This document shows positions 34,047 to 44,388 of a stretch of DNA of 64,000 bases, piece after piece; within the stretch, counting starts at the first letter, position 1; every line of letters begins with the position of its first letter. Source of the DNA: Anastrepha obliqua. Its lineage: Eukaryota; Arthropoda; Insecta; Diptera; Tephritidae. A program made the position numbers and the translations under genes. The notes beneath the pieces were generated by a model, which was not told the origin of the DNA, did no database searches, and worked only from the letters and a program-made list of their open reading frames with translations. Where the stretch lies: NCBI RefSeq assembly GCF_027943255.1, contig NC_072895.1, forward strand, positions 83,206,001-83,270,000, given 5' to 3'.

Positions 34047-35303
34047 CGAGGGGTGCCTTTTATATTTCGGGATAAGAGAACAAAAACAAATTTTAATCAT
34101 CGAAAATCACTTTATTGTTTTTCAAAATATTCTCCATCTAGATCCATCCAAGATCTATACACTTTTGCATGCGTTTGAACCTATTGTCGAAGCACGTTTT
34201 CCACTCTGAATGAGGTACCTCCAAAACAAGCATTCTGAATGCCGCAACCGCTTCTTCAGGTGTCGAAAAACGTTGACCTCTCAGTTTGTTTTTTACGTAC
34301 GGGAATAAAAAGAAGTCATTCGCTGCCAAGTCAGGACTATACGGCTGATGACCCATTAATTCGATGTTTTGGGTGCTCAAAAATGCAGTTGTTTGAGCCG
34401 ATGTGTGAGAGCTCGCATTGTCCTGGTGAAGAATGATCCGTCTTTGGCGATTGGTTTTCCTAATTTCTTGGAAGACAACTGGCAAACAAATGGTTGTGTA
34501 CCACTTAGAATTTACTGTTCTGCGTTGTTCTAGTGGTACGGTTGCGACATGTCCAGTTTTTCCGAAAAAACAGGCGACCATTTGCTTGGAAGTGCTTCGT
34601 GCGCGAACAACTTTTGTTGGATTTGGCTCATCTTGAAACACCCATGATTCATCACCTGTCACGATGTCATAGACGTGTTTCGAAGCCCCGCGATCGTATT
34701 TTTTGCGCGTTTCCTTCGACCAATCGACACGAGCCTTTTCTTGAGCGATTGACAAATTGTGTGGGATCCAACGCGAACAAACTTTTTTGACAGTCAAATG
34801 TTTATGCAATATTGAATGTATGCTGGTCCCACTAATGCCTAAGATTGTCTCAATCTCACGATAGGTCACATGACGATCTTGCAATATCAGTTCGCGCACA
34901 GCATCAATGGTTTTCGGAACAACAACTGATTTTGGACGACCTTCACGAAATTCGTCTTGGAGTAAACTACGACCACGATTGAATTCACCATACCATCGCT
35001 AAACACTGGTCCTTGATGGAGCTTCATCGCCAAAAAATGAATTAAGTTCATCCATGCAATGTTGCTGAGTTGATCCACGTCGAAAGTTGTAAAAATAATC
35101 GCACGAAAATGTTCACGATTTAATTCCATTTTTGGACCGAGATGAATCTTTTAAGTTACTGTAAACAACACAAATAGCGCTGGTATTTCAAAACGTTCTG
35201 AGTACGTAAAAGACAAAAAATGTCAAACTTTGCGATACAGCTGTCAGTTGCCAGATTGCAACACCAGGGTTGCCAAATCCTGTCAAATAAAAGGCACCCC
35301 TCG
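34047..35303 (-). mobile_element. Mariner element with TIRs and TA duplication
   Basis: A 1,257-bp element. The left end starts CGAGGGGTGCCTTTTATATT and the right end, reverse-complemented, starts CGAGGGGTGCCTTTTATTTG. TA flanks both (34045-34046 and 35304-35305). It encloses a DD34D transposase on the minus strand. The TIRs differ from the 9096 and 39977 mariners, so this is a separate lineage. Confidence 0.9.
34138..35129 (-). pseudogene. Mariner DD34D transposase, C-terminal 253 aa open
   Basis: The start at 35129 reads MELNREHFRAIIF and is followed by frame jumps through the N-terminal helix-turn-helix. From 34899 an open frame of 253 residues (MRELILQDRHVTYREIETIL) includes the second helix-turn-helix (ILGISGTSIHSILH). 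All catalytic residues are there: TGDESWVF (Asp 83), LHQDNASSHTS (Asp 160) and SPDLAANDFFLFP (Asp 195), with 34 residues between the last two. It ends QKCIDLGWI with a premature stop. The catalytic domain looks recently active; the N-terminal frameshifts kill it. Confidence 0.9.
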
Positions 35304-35305
35304 TA

Positions 35306-36290
35306 ATCCACGCATTACAATAAATCGCATGGTCTTTTGCACTAATTTATTTTCTGGAGTATTACTCGGTCTTCTGCTTAAGTACATAAACAATGAAGCT
35401 TTTGAAAAGATTCATTTCATTTAAAATGTTTTCATTCGCCATTCAGAGCATAAATGTAAAGTAAGCAATTAACCTGAATTTATGTCACTTAAATTGAATT
35501 TTAACCATTTAAATTTGATTGTTTCGATACCAAACCAACTTGAAACGCAAATGCAAATAACCGTTTGTGGTTTCCAACTGTTCGACCGTTGGGTTTCCAG
35601 CGGCATATTTGCTCATTTTATCAGCAGATTTCTTTATACCTATGTATGCGTAAGTTATATGTGCATGTGTGTGTGTGTCTGTACAGCGCATATTTATGTA
35701 TGATTTACATTAAAATCGCCTCTTAACTTTTCGCTTCATTATATGTACATATGCACACTTCATTTAAATATCGCACATATGCTCGACTGGTCAAAACGTC
35801 AATCGGGTCGGCAGACAGGCCCACGAAATCAAATTTGATTTCATTTTCTTTCAATTGATTTTTTATTTTGCAAATTTTTACTTAAAATTGCTTATTTCCA
35901 TTTTGTAAAACCTTAATGGATGTGTGTGTGTGTGTGTGTGCCCAGACTTGCATTTGTGTGCATATTTGTTGTAAATGCCTCTCATTAAAAGGCCATGATT
36001 TGCATGTATCAAGTTGCGTTTGCCACAATTCTGTTGCAAACACACATCACATACTTATACATATGAATATTTCCAATAAATTTTATAAAAACAAAAGCTT
36101 GCATATACTTGCCTGTTTACAAGTGTGAGTATTTAAGTATACCCACCGAACCAAAGTAACGGAAATTTGACATAATTCGCAACATCTTTTCAAAGAAACC
36201 TTCCGAATTGTAAAATTGTGACTTCGTTGTTGAAGTTATAAGGATTTCAGAGTGAGTTCAAAACTTGATTTTTCCACGATTTGTAAATAA
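35306..36290. other. Unique-looking DNA with GT microsatellites
   Basis: (TG)n-rich tract at 35660-35680 and a clean (GT)11 at 35919-35940. No gene recognised. Confidence 0.55.
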
Positions 36291-36299
36291 GATTTCTAT

Positions 36300-36880
36300 T
36301 GAATTCCATCCTGGGTCGTAATGGTTTTTTTGAATGAAACCACAGCAAACAAATTCATTACCTTTTGAATTATATATTTGATCCTTTTATTCCTATATCG
36401 AACATAGGACCTCAGCAAATTGTTTCCACTGGTCCCGATTTTGAGCCAGTAGTTTAATTTCGTTCCATGTTTTATTCGTTTTCTCCCTCCATCTCTCTCA
36501 TCCATGTATTTGACGGTCTTGCTCTGCGGCGGTTGGTGATGTCACTGTTTGATCTGCGTAAGGAATAGCAAAGCCAGTTCCACTTGCGTTTAGTGATTTC
36601 AATTTCAATCGTTTTTTGCTTTGTGGCTTGCCAGAGCTCGGTATTTTCAATTGTATTTGGTCAGAATACGTTCATGATTTTAGGCAAACAGCGGTTTACA
36701 AAGCTTTGAAGTGCTTGAGCATCTTTTTGCAACAAGTTCCACGTTTCACAGGCGTAAAGAGGACCGACTTCATGCTGGCCTCAAATAGCCATACTTTGGC
36801 AATTCTACTTATCTGTTGCGAGCGCCATATGGGGCTCTTAAGTTCAGGAGGAGTACCGTCCGGATACAATTGTTAGAAGT
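36300..36880 (-). mobile_element. Non-LTR 3' fragment, RTE-like, strongly decayed
   Basis: The minus strand reads LYPDGTPPELKSPIWRSQQI, SRIAKVWLFEASMKSVL and KMLKHFKAL. It continues SGTGFAIPYADQT and KTWNEIKLLAQNRDQWKQFA, then EVLCSI. The WNEIK-x-x-A-x-N-R-x-x-W-x-x-x-x-x-x-L-C ending is a known C-terminal pattern of RTE-like LINEs. Several stops and indels. No tail or target duplication was found. Confidence 0.5.
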
Positions 36881-37215
36881 AATTACAAAAGTATTTATTT
36901 TTTTCTTTTTCATTTGCATTTTAAGAAAGTTTCTTTTTCCAAGTACTGTAAGGTCTCATTTTATGCCGTGGATACGATCTACAGAAAAGCGCATATAAAA
37001 AATACGCATTAAAAAGGACTTTAATTGCCTTGAAAAAGGAGGGATACGTTCCGGCATTTTCTAAAATCGCATACGACCAAAATAACGATTTAAAATTAAC
37101 TTAAAACCGCATACAAAAAATTTTGCAGAAGTTAAAAGAAATAGGCTGATTAATAAATTACTTCGAATATCTGAAAGAAATTCATATAAAAGCTTAAAAT
37201 AAAATAGTATTCAAA

Positions 37216-37217
<2 letters not shown>

Positions 37218-37247
<30 letters not shown>
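37218..37247. repeat. (AT)n microsatellite at SINE 3' end
   Basis: Uninterrupted AT dinucleotides directly after the 3' end of SINE copy E, the same place where copies C, D and G carry TATATA tails. Confidence 0.9.
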
Positions 37248-37251
<4 letters not shown>

Positions 37252-37325
37252 GCGCGTACACCCTTTTTGGGTGTTTGGCCGAGCTCCTGCTCCTATTTGT
37301 GGTGTGCGTCGTGATGTTGTTCCAC
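37248..37325 (-). mobile_element. SINE 3' fragment (copy E)
   Basis: TTAGCGCGTACACCCTTTTT and GGGTGTTTGGCCGAGCTCCT match the family 3' end in reverse orientation. The match stops at TTGTTCCAC (37325), where mariner sequence in inverted orientation begins. Confidence 0.8.
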
Positions 37326-37390
37326 CCGTCACGATGCGATGCAGAAATCCCTTCCTTTTTTGCCTCTGGAGCAGTTTTTCATAGGCGAAA
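37326..37390 (-). pseudogene. Mariner transposase piece, inverted
   Basis: The minus strand reads AYEKLLQRQKRKGFLHRIVT, the residues that normally come immediately before the first catalytic Asp in mariners of this group. The plus strand downstream (37421 on) begins IVTSDEKWIHY, the continuation. So the two halves of one region now point in opposite directions. Confidence 0.65.
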
Positions 37391-37403
37391 AAACGTCATT
37401 CAA

Positions 37404-37422
37404 CATATATATATATATATAT
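37404..37422. repeat. (AT)n microsatellite between mariner pieces
   Basis: About nine AT units separating the inverted and direct mariner pieces. Confidence 0.85.
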
Positions 37423-38010
37423 CGTGACGAGTGATGAAAAATGGATTCATTATAGCAATCCAAAGAAAAAAGTCATATGGACTGCCCGGTCATGCTTCTA
37501 CATCGTCGCCTTCGCCGAATATTCACGCTGCGAAGGTTATGCTACGTATTTCGTGGGACCAAGTTGGTGTTATTTATTATGAACTGTTAAAACCAAGCGA
37601 AACCATCACTGGGGATCGGTTTCGACTTCAATTGATGCGATTGAGCCGAGCACTGCGCGAGAAGCGGCCGCAATACGCGGAGAGGCATGAAAAAGTGATT
37701 CTACAGCATGACAACGCTCGGCCTCACGTTGCCGAACCCGTTAAAACCTACCTGGGAACACTGAGGTGGGAAATTGTACTCCACCCGCCATACTTTCCAG
37801 ATATTGCGCCATCCGATTATCACATGTTCCTATCGATGGCACATGGTCTAGCTGATCAGCTGTACCATTCATATGAAGACACAAAAAATGGTCCGTGGAT
37901 CCATGATCCGTGGTCCATGATCCGTGGATAGCCTCACAATATGAACAGTTTTATCGCGACGATATACGAGATCTACCATAAAGATGGGAAAAAGTAGTAG
38001 CCAGTGATGG
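37421..38010 (+). pseudogene. Mariner DD34D transposase, C-terminal part (Mos1-like group)
   Basis: Begins IVTSDEKWIHYSNPKKK with the first Asp, then needs a one-base shift into SYGLPGHASTSSPSPNIHAA. It runs through DQVGVIYYELLKPSETITG and EKVILQHDNARPHVAEPVKT (second Asp) to HPPYFPDIAPSDYHMFLSMA (third Asp). Thirty-four residues lie between the last two. A local triplication (37893-37930) then corrupts the WIDSWI region and gives a stop. The C-terminal RWEKVVASDGQYFQ can still be read after 37985. N-terminal DNA-binding domain and TIRs are absent. Confidence 0.8.
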
Positions 38011-39237
38011 GCAGTACTTTCAATGATTCACTCGTAGTTGTATTTTCATCAAAAAAACGACAGCAAGAACTTAGTTGCGCACCTAATAGAAAAAGCACTT
38101 TTTCAATTTTTACTATAAATATCGTCTTTTCGATCAAATCGGAACATTTGGTTTATTGGTTTTGTGTATGTATGTGTTCATACTCTTTTATGTATAATAA
38201 GTATGTAAGCAAGCACTTGCATAGGTATACACAATTGAATGTAAACGCAATTGAGTCGTTGATACGTGCAACCGTCACGGTGTGTCAGCACAATCCGCAA
38301 AAAACAAACGCAGCAATACCGCGAAATGTTGCAATGGCCGCAATGATAAAAGTGCAATTTACAATATACGCACACATACATATATGTGGTACGTATTGTA
38401 TGAGTTACAGCCGCTAGCAATACAAATTAAGTTTGTAGGTAAAAATTGATTTTATTTTTGTAATCTTAACTACTACGCGTACTACACGCACAGGCAACGT
38501 GTTTGTCTCCGCAGCATCAGCGTATAAGGGGGCGGATAATGTAAACTTACATACATATTCAGTCTGCTATATATACGTAATTAAGCGTATGCTATATATA
38601 CTTGTGCACATATATATGTATACTTTACATATATATACTACATAGTTGTATACGCGTTTGTGGCCCTTGCGCGGTTTCATTGAAACTCATTGACCGGAAA
38701 TGTTGATGTTTCAATTCCATCTGTCCGCCTGAATGCCCACCTGAGGATTTCACCTGTCACCCTCACTATTTGACTGGCCTTCAGCCCTACAGCAATTCAA
38801 GTATTCGACCGCGCATTGGCTACAACTCACAAATATATCACGTATACGTGCCGTTGTACCGCAAGTTTTTGTATAGATGGCGCATTTGAGGTATTATTTT
38901 AGTTTACAAGGCTTTTATAAACAATAAACACAATTTAAATGAAAGCAAGGGACAAGATTTTCAGGTTAAGTTGAAGCAGAAGAAAAAAGTTCAATAATTC
39001 ATTTCGAGCCTTTGAATTATTAGTACCACAAAGTGATCCATAAAGTACCTAGGATTTGAATTATCGTTTTGGTTTTTCTTTAAATTCATAGCTGTACAAC
39101 AACCTTCTAGTGTCAGCAAATGTACTTTATAGTTGGGTCATGGGTTACGTTGAAATACAGAGCAAATACACAAATATGCTAACTACAAGTGTTTTTAAAG
39201 TTCAAGTAAAAGAATTTTATAACATTTTTTACAAAAA
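38011..39237. other. Unique-looking DNA, no gene recognised
   Basis: Contains ATACATATAT-rich stretches (38550-38650). Short frames only. Confidence 0.5.
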
Positions 39238-39625
39238 TATTGCGTCCATGAAGTGGACCAGTCCTATTCACCCACGCCTGAGTCCACCATATTTGTAAGC
39301 AGCTTCGTGCTATTGGTTCGCCTTCTTATGTATCCATCTGTCCCGCGTTTGTGTCTATTGACCACTATTGGTTTCTGCGTCCTATTCTTTTTACATATGA
39401 AGGTTTTATGTTATCTATAGTCTCAACTCCTCCGCTTTTCAAAGAAAATTTGAATTTGAATCCAATTTGTTAGTACCGACTTATTCCCGTCTGATATCGC
39501 CGTGAGTCAAACTGTTAGGTACTCCTTACTCAAGAGTTCCTACTCATCAGCCGCCCACTCTACATATCGGAGGTATTGCATTATTTTGGCTGAATATATT
39601 TTAACAGCATTCTCAGCATGGCAAT
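39238..39625 (-). mobile_element. R1-like 3' fragment, second copy
   Basis: The reverse complement aligns over about 370 bp with 2870-3235. It covers the codons for LRYVEWAADE, the stop, and the 3' UTR with GTAGGAACTCTTGAGTAA, AACAGTTTGACTCACG and TCAAATTCAAATTTTCTT. Truncated at both ends. Confidence 0.75.
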
Positions 39626-39974
39626 AAATATCTCTCTCTTAAATATTCAGTTTATATGTACATACATATATTGAATTCAAATTCCTGTTAGAATAAATGT
39701 AGATCAATAAAGCAAAGTAAAGTGGCACCTAATAACCTTTTGAAAGGATCAACTCTAGTTATTTGAGTATTTTTTAACAGAAAGTTTCGCAAGATTATGA
39801 CTTTCTTTTAAGTACTCTTTAAACTCTAACCAAGGGAGACAATATTCACATTTTGTTATTGGAATATGTTTTACTGTATCTATATTCATCTTCGCCTTTT
39901 CTTGCACTCAAACATTATTAAGAACAGGTAAAGCGCTTTCTGTTGGACATTTGACTCTGGTAAGCAAAGACTGA
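39626..39974. other. No gene seen
   Basis: AT-rich spacer. Confidence 0.5.
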
Positions 39975-39976
39975 TA

Positions 39977-41111
39977 CTACTATGGGCAAAAAGTAAGATG
40001 AATTTGGTTGTAAAATGAAAAATCTTTATTTATTCTTGTAAATCAATTTCATCCCCTTCAAAATAATCCCCTCTCGATGAAATACACTTATGACAACGAT
40101 TTTTCCAATCCCCGAAACATGCCAAATAGTCCATTTCCGGTATAGCCATCAGCACCTTCTTCGATTCAGCTTTTATCTCCTCAATCGACTCGAAACGCGT
40201 TCCCCGGAGTGGTCTCTTGAGTTTTGGGAATAGCCAGAAGTCACACGGAGCCAAATCAGGCGAATACGGTGGTTGCGGAACGATATGCGTGGAATTTTTG
40301 GCGAAATGGTCACGAAGAACGAGTGCAGTGTGAGACGGTGCATTATCGCGATGCAAAAACCAAGAGTTGTTGACCCATAATTCTGGTCTTTTTAGACGAA
40401 TTGCTTCACGTAAACGACGCATAACGCTCAAATAATATTCCTTATTAACAGTTTGGCCAGGTGGAAGGAATTCATAGTGCACCACACCACGAAAATCGAA
40501 AAAAACTGTCATCATGACCTTTAGCCTTTAGCACGATATTCGCCTGATTGGTCGGTTGTTTCAGGGTCGTAAGCATAAATCCAAGTCTCATCTCCCGTAA
40601 TGATGCATTTGAGCATATCCTGATAGTCTGAAAGCATTGTTTCACACACATCTACGCGACGACTTTTTTCCACGAAATTGAGAGTTTTCGGTACAAAACG
40701 AGATTTGACCTTTCGTAGGCCCAAATGGTCTTTCAAAATGGTTTTCACAGATCCTTCTGATATTCCGATCATATCAGTAAGGTCTTTAACAGTCAACCGA
40801 CGATTTTTGAGCACTAACTCCTTCACTTTATTGACGTGCTGGTCATCTGTTGACGTCGATGGTCGTCCGGAGCGCTCCAAGTCATCAACACTTCTTTGCT
40901 CAATCAAATCAGACATTGTAAAAATCGAAAAATGCACTCTTGGTCGTTTGGTAAACACAAGCGTAAATATATTACTGATAATGGCATTCACATCAAAGTT
41001 GGCCCAGATGTTATTAACAGTACTGCCAACTCATGAAAAAAATAACTAGAGCGCAATTTTAATCCCGCGAAGTTTGACAAATAAATTCACCTTACTTTTT
41101 TCCCACAGTAG
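39977..41111 (-). mobile_element. Mariner element with TIRs, internally deleted
   Basis: The left end starts CTACTATGGGCAAAAAGTAA and the right end, reverse-complemented, starts CTACTGTGGGAAAAAAGTAA. TA flanks both (39975-39976 and 41112-41113; a three-base shift is possible because the ends read TACTACT). The TIR differs from those of the 9096 and 34047 elements, so this is a third mariner lineage. Confidence 0.85.
40030..40916 (-). pseudogene. Mariner DD34D transposase with two deletions
   Basis: From the Met at 40916 the frame reads MSDLIEQRSVDDLERSGRPS. About 50 N-terminal residues typical of the family (first helix-turn-helix) are missing. It continues with LKNRRLTVKDLTDMIGISEG (second HTH), RFVPKTLNFVEKSRRV and ITGDETWIYAYDPET with the first Asp. 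Near 40517 about 12 codons are deleted and the frame shifts. The second frame (40515-40030) runs MMTVFFDFRGVVHYEFLPPG, LHRDNAPSHTALVLRDHF (second Asp; H-R-D for the usual H-H-D) and QPPYSPDLAPCDFWLFPKLK (third Asp). It ends DYFEGDEIDLQE. Non-functional. Confidence 0.85.
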
Positions 41112-41113
41112 TA

Positions 41114-41714
41114 TAAAAGACTTTTGCTACATTTACAAAAGCCATGTCATTCTCCCATAAATCTTCACCTAGTTTCTGAATGTCAACCATTTATTTCATC
41201 AAATACAACACTGTCATCAATATTTAGTTCCTTCCTCAAATTGGTTTATACTTCATCTCAACAAGGTATGGCCTTTCTTCGAAGGCAGTGTCCCATTAAC
41301 TTGAATAATTAAAGCAAACTTTATAGAAATCAGCTACATATATTATACTTTCATTTGATTTTTAACGAGATTAATCTTGGTTCATGTAACTGATTTACAA
41401 TTTTTTTAACGGCAAAAATATTCATATTTACTTTGACTGATCTTAGAATTGAGCTATTTTATTATTAAAGAGCAAGTCATGCATATTTTTTGAAACTCAC
41501 TCTTTGTTAATTAGTTGTGAAACAAAAATTATATGGCCATGTACAAAATGAAGACAGACTTCAAAGCAAGGATCATTAGAAAATTATTTCAAAATTGTTA
41601 GTCATTTGAGCTTCGTGAAAAACATACATGTCTACTGTGTCACAAATTTCGGGCAGTTTTTCAATACGAATTGTACAAACAACGGGTGATCAGATTGGAG
41701 GTACTTTTTATTGC
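41114..41714. other. No gene seen
   Basis: AT-rich spacer. The stretch GGGTGATCAGATTGGAGGTA near 41686 could be an element end but has no partner that I found. Confidence 0.45.
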
Positions 41715-42395
41715 AGGGATTTTGACGTGATAACGTCTTATAATTCAATTTAACAGGCTGCACGCACGAAAAAATGTGTCGTTTCCTTGCTCATTAGTGT
41801 TACCTTGCTTATTTGTCGTTACCTTGCTCATTGCGTTACCTTGAATGAACTGCAAGCGAAAGCGCGGAACGAACAAAGCAAACGAACGGCAACGTTCGAC
41901 ATCTTGCTCTCTCCTACTTAAGTGAGCGTATATATGTATGTATATGTATTTATATGCGCATTTGTATATAAATTCACATACTTGTATTTGCATATGCCTT
42001 CTTCCTGTGTGCATGGTAATGAACCATTTCTCTGTTGAGAATAGGACGATGATAGAAAAAGTGGGAAATGAAAGGGAGTGTTTCGAGTGTAAAGGGTCTT
42101 GAAAAAGGCAAATCGATGATGGTGCCTCTTAGTGTTGTTGACTTATTAACGTCTGATGCACAATTGAAATTGAAGATATCTTTCATGAATTTGATAAATA
42201 TTTCGTCATTTTTCACGTTTGTGTAAATGTAACTTGACCTATTCCATTGCAATTCCATTTACCTCCTCCTCTATATCCATACAAAATATCTATCAAACAA
42301 ATAAAATTAAAATTTTGTTTTGAAAATTGCAACCATTCCATCAATATTTTCTTATGACGTTGTCACGTTAAACTATCGTCAGTAAACCGACTTTA
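41715..42395. repeat. Composite repeat with palindromic inverted ends
   Basis: The left edge has TTGACGTGATAACGTCTTAT (41718 on). The right edge, reverse-complemented, has TTTAACGTGACAACGTCATA. So the two edges form an inverted repeat, and each is nearly self-complementary (ACGT-GAYA-ACGT). Inside are a short tandem of GTTACCTTGCT(C/T)ATT-like units (41770-41845) and a TATATGTATGTATATG tract. The remaining sequence has no coding capacity. I believe similar DNA is repeated in other fly genomes but cannot name it. Probably a non-autonomous DNA element. Confidence 0.45.
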
Positions 42396-42474
42396 CAGAC
42401 AACCTCTTTTTTTGATACATAATTTTTTTTTTTTTTTATACATCATTTTTCTCAGTATTCGTTTAGATTTCATC

Positions 42475-43542
42475 ATGGAATGTCTTACGCCTCAACAGTG
42501 TTTACAAATCGTACAATTGCATTACGAAAACGACGCTCTATGAAAAGTGTTCATCGTGCGCTCAGGTCAACTTATAGAGTACATAACCGTACCACCGAAC
42601 GCACTATTCGGCAAACCCTCGCCAAATTGATAATATCATAGTTTTACATTATTAGATGATACTCGACCGATTACACCACGTACAGCCCGAAATAAAGAAA
42701 ATATTCCAGCTGTAAATTATAGTTTTCCCGAAGACCCAAAAGAATCGATTCCATGCCGCTCTCCACAACTTGGTCGCTCTCATGGCACTAGTTGAGCGCC
42801 TTTACGCAAAGATCTCGGCTTGAAAGCGTATAAAATACAGAAAGTCAAAGACTTGAAGCCGGTCGACATTCTAGAGCGTCATAATTTCTGTCGTTGGACT
42901 CTTGAAAAACTACCTGAAGATCCGTATTTTGGGAGTGCCTTACTACTGAAATTATGACGTTAATAATCAAAATTGGCGTATTTGGCCTGAAAAGCCACCC
43001 AAAGCCATTCAAGAATAGTCCTTACATCCATTGAAAATGACCGTTTGATGCGGCATATGGGCTGGAGGAAACATCGGACAAATTTCAAATTCAAAGATGA
43101 GGATGGCGCCAATAAAAGAGTGAATGGCGAACACTATCGCGCTATGATTAACAACTTTGTGTTGCCGGAAGTTGAAGCTCGTGGTCTCCACAAAATTTGA
43201 TTCCAGCAAGACGGAGCTACTCCCCATACAACTCTTGAAACAATGGATTTACTGCGTCGTCGTTTCGGTGAGCAATTCATCTCTCGTCTCGGACCAGTGG
43301 ATTGGCCACCAAGATCGTGTGATATCACACCTTTGGACATTTATTTGTGAGTTTGTAAAAAGTCTAAGTGCTTTGTGGGTAAACCAGTTAAGATTGAAGC
43401 ATTGAAAGCCACCACTACTAAAGTTATTTACGAGATACCGACCGAAGTCCTCCAGCGAGTCATTCAAAATTGGTGTTTACGGATGGTCGAATTGCGACAC
43501 AGTTGCGGCCAACATTTGAAAGAGACTATATTTAAAAAATAA
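42475..43542 (+). pseudogene. DD41D mariner-like transposase, heavily decayed
   Basis: Opens MECLTPQQCLQIVQLHYEND at 42475, the usual start of this group. Frame jumps and stops follow. Recognisable pieces are YRVHNRTTERTIRQTLAKFD, FQQDGATPHTTLETMDLLRR (second Asp, about 43201) and WPPRSCDITPLDIYL (third Asp, about 43330), with exactly 41 residues between the two Asp. The end reads LRHSCGQHLKETIFKK and stops at 43540-43542. The motif RRFGEQFISRLGPVDWPPRS matches copy 1 (RLISRFGDLHWPARS). An AGGTGGCGCAATCAAT block follows at about 43577 and resembles the TIR of copy 1. Confidence 0.75.
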
Positions 43543-43590
43543 ATGTAATGAATGGTTCTACACAAAAATAGTAAAGGTGGCGCAATCAAT

Positions 43591-43774
43591 TTGAATTTTA
43601 GTTTTTTTTATTTCAATTTAAAATCCCTTTTTAAAAAAGAAGTATATTTTCAACCCAATTTCTTCCACATCTATTGGGAGCCACTCGACTGAAGTTTGTG
43701 CGCAGTTATCTAAAACGTGGGTGGCATAATTGAATACAATAAGATTTAGAAATTAAAAATTTCTGATATATAGG
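43591..43774. other. No gene seen
   Basis: Spacer between the DD41D relic and the MITE. Confidence 0.5.
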
Positions 43775-43776
43775 TA

Positions 43777-43957
43777 CAGGGTGGCACAAAATTAATCACT
43801 TTGTCGAAAGATTTCATTTTTAAAATTTTTTAGACTGGGCAGGAAATAAGCAATGGAGCGCCTTAAAGTAAGAATAAAGATTTACATCACTCACTTTTTT
43901 TATTTAGTAAAAAGCTTATTCAAAATCAAAATTGGATGACTTATTTTGCGCTACAAA
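43777..43957. mobile_element. Short MITE with GGTGGC(A/G)CAAAA-type ends
   Basis: About 181 bp. The left end is CAGGGTGGCACAAAATTAAT. The right end, reverse-complemented, carries GTAGCGCAAAATAAGTCATC. TA flanks both (43775-43776 and 43958-43959). No coding capacity. The terminal pattern GGTGGCGCAAAA is shared with the right end of the DD41D element at 11396-12680 and with sequence just 3' of the DD41D relic. Confidence 0.55.
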
Positions 43958-44097
43958 TACAAACAACTGTTTAAAACACACAATTCCTATGTTTTCTATT
44001 AAAAATATATAATATTAAGCAGATCAGTGTCTTCAAATGCAGCACTCTTCTGTACTTATATAATACGGAACGGATGCTCACCGTAGTCAAGGGTCAC

Positions 44098-44388
44098 TTA
44101 GGCAAACCCTTTGTTGGGTATTCAATCTAGCTCTTCCCCCTATTTGTAGTATGCGTCTTCATATTTTTGCGACAAATGGAGGGACCTACAGTTTTAAGCC
44201 GCCTCCAAACGGCAGATGGTTTCTTATGAGGAGCTTTTTCATGGCACAAATACACTCGGAGGTTTGCCATTGCCTGCTGAGAGGCGACCGCATTTAAGAA
44301 AAATATTTTCTATCCACTGATTTCGCAGTGGATTTTGGGAAGTCGAATGGTAGGCCTCAACGCATTCGCCTATAGTGGCCTTTGTTAG
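44098..44388 (-). mobile_element. SINE (copy F), diverged
   Basis: The family body is readable in reverse orientation: GGAGGGACCTACAGTTTTAA, ATACACTCGGAGGTTTGCCA, TGCCTGCTGAGAGGCGACCG. The tRNA-like head is strongly altered (GCATTCGCCTATAGTGGCC at its end). A short inverted motif, ATCCACTGATTTCGCAGTGGAT, now replaces the B-box part. No clear target duplication. Confidence 0.75.

Noticed and set aside
35919..35940. GT tract as a regulatory Z-DNA site
   Set aside because: A simple microsatellite with nothing functional around it; common in fly intergenic DNA.
41770..41845. CRISPR-like short repeats (GTTACCTTGCT...)
   Set aside because: Only three to four irregular units without regular spacers, in eukaryotic DNA; treated as part of a composite repeat.
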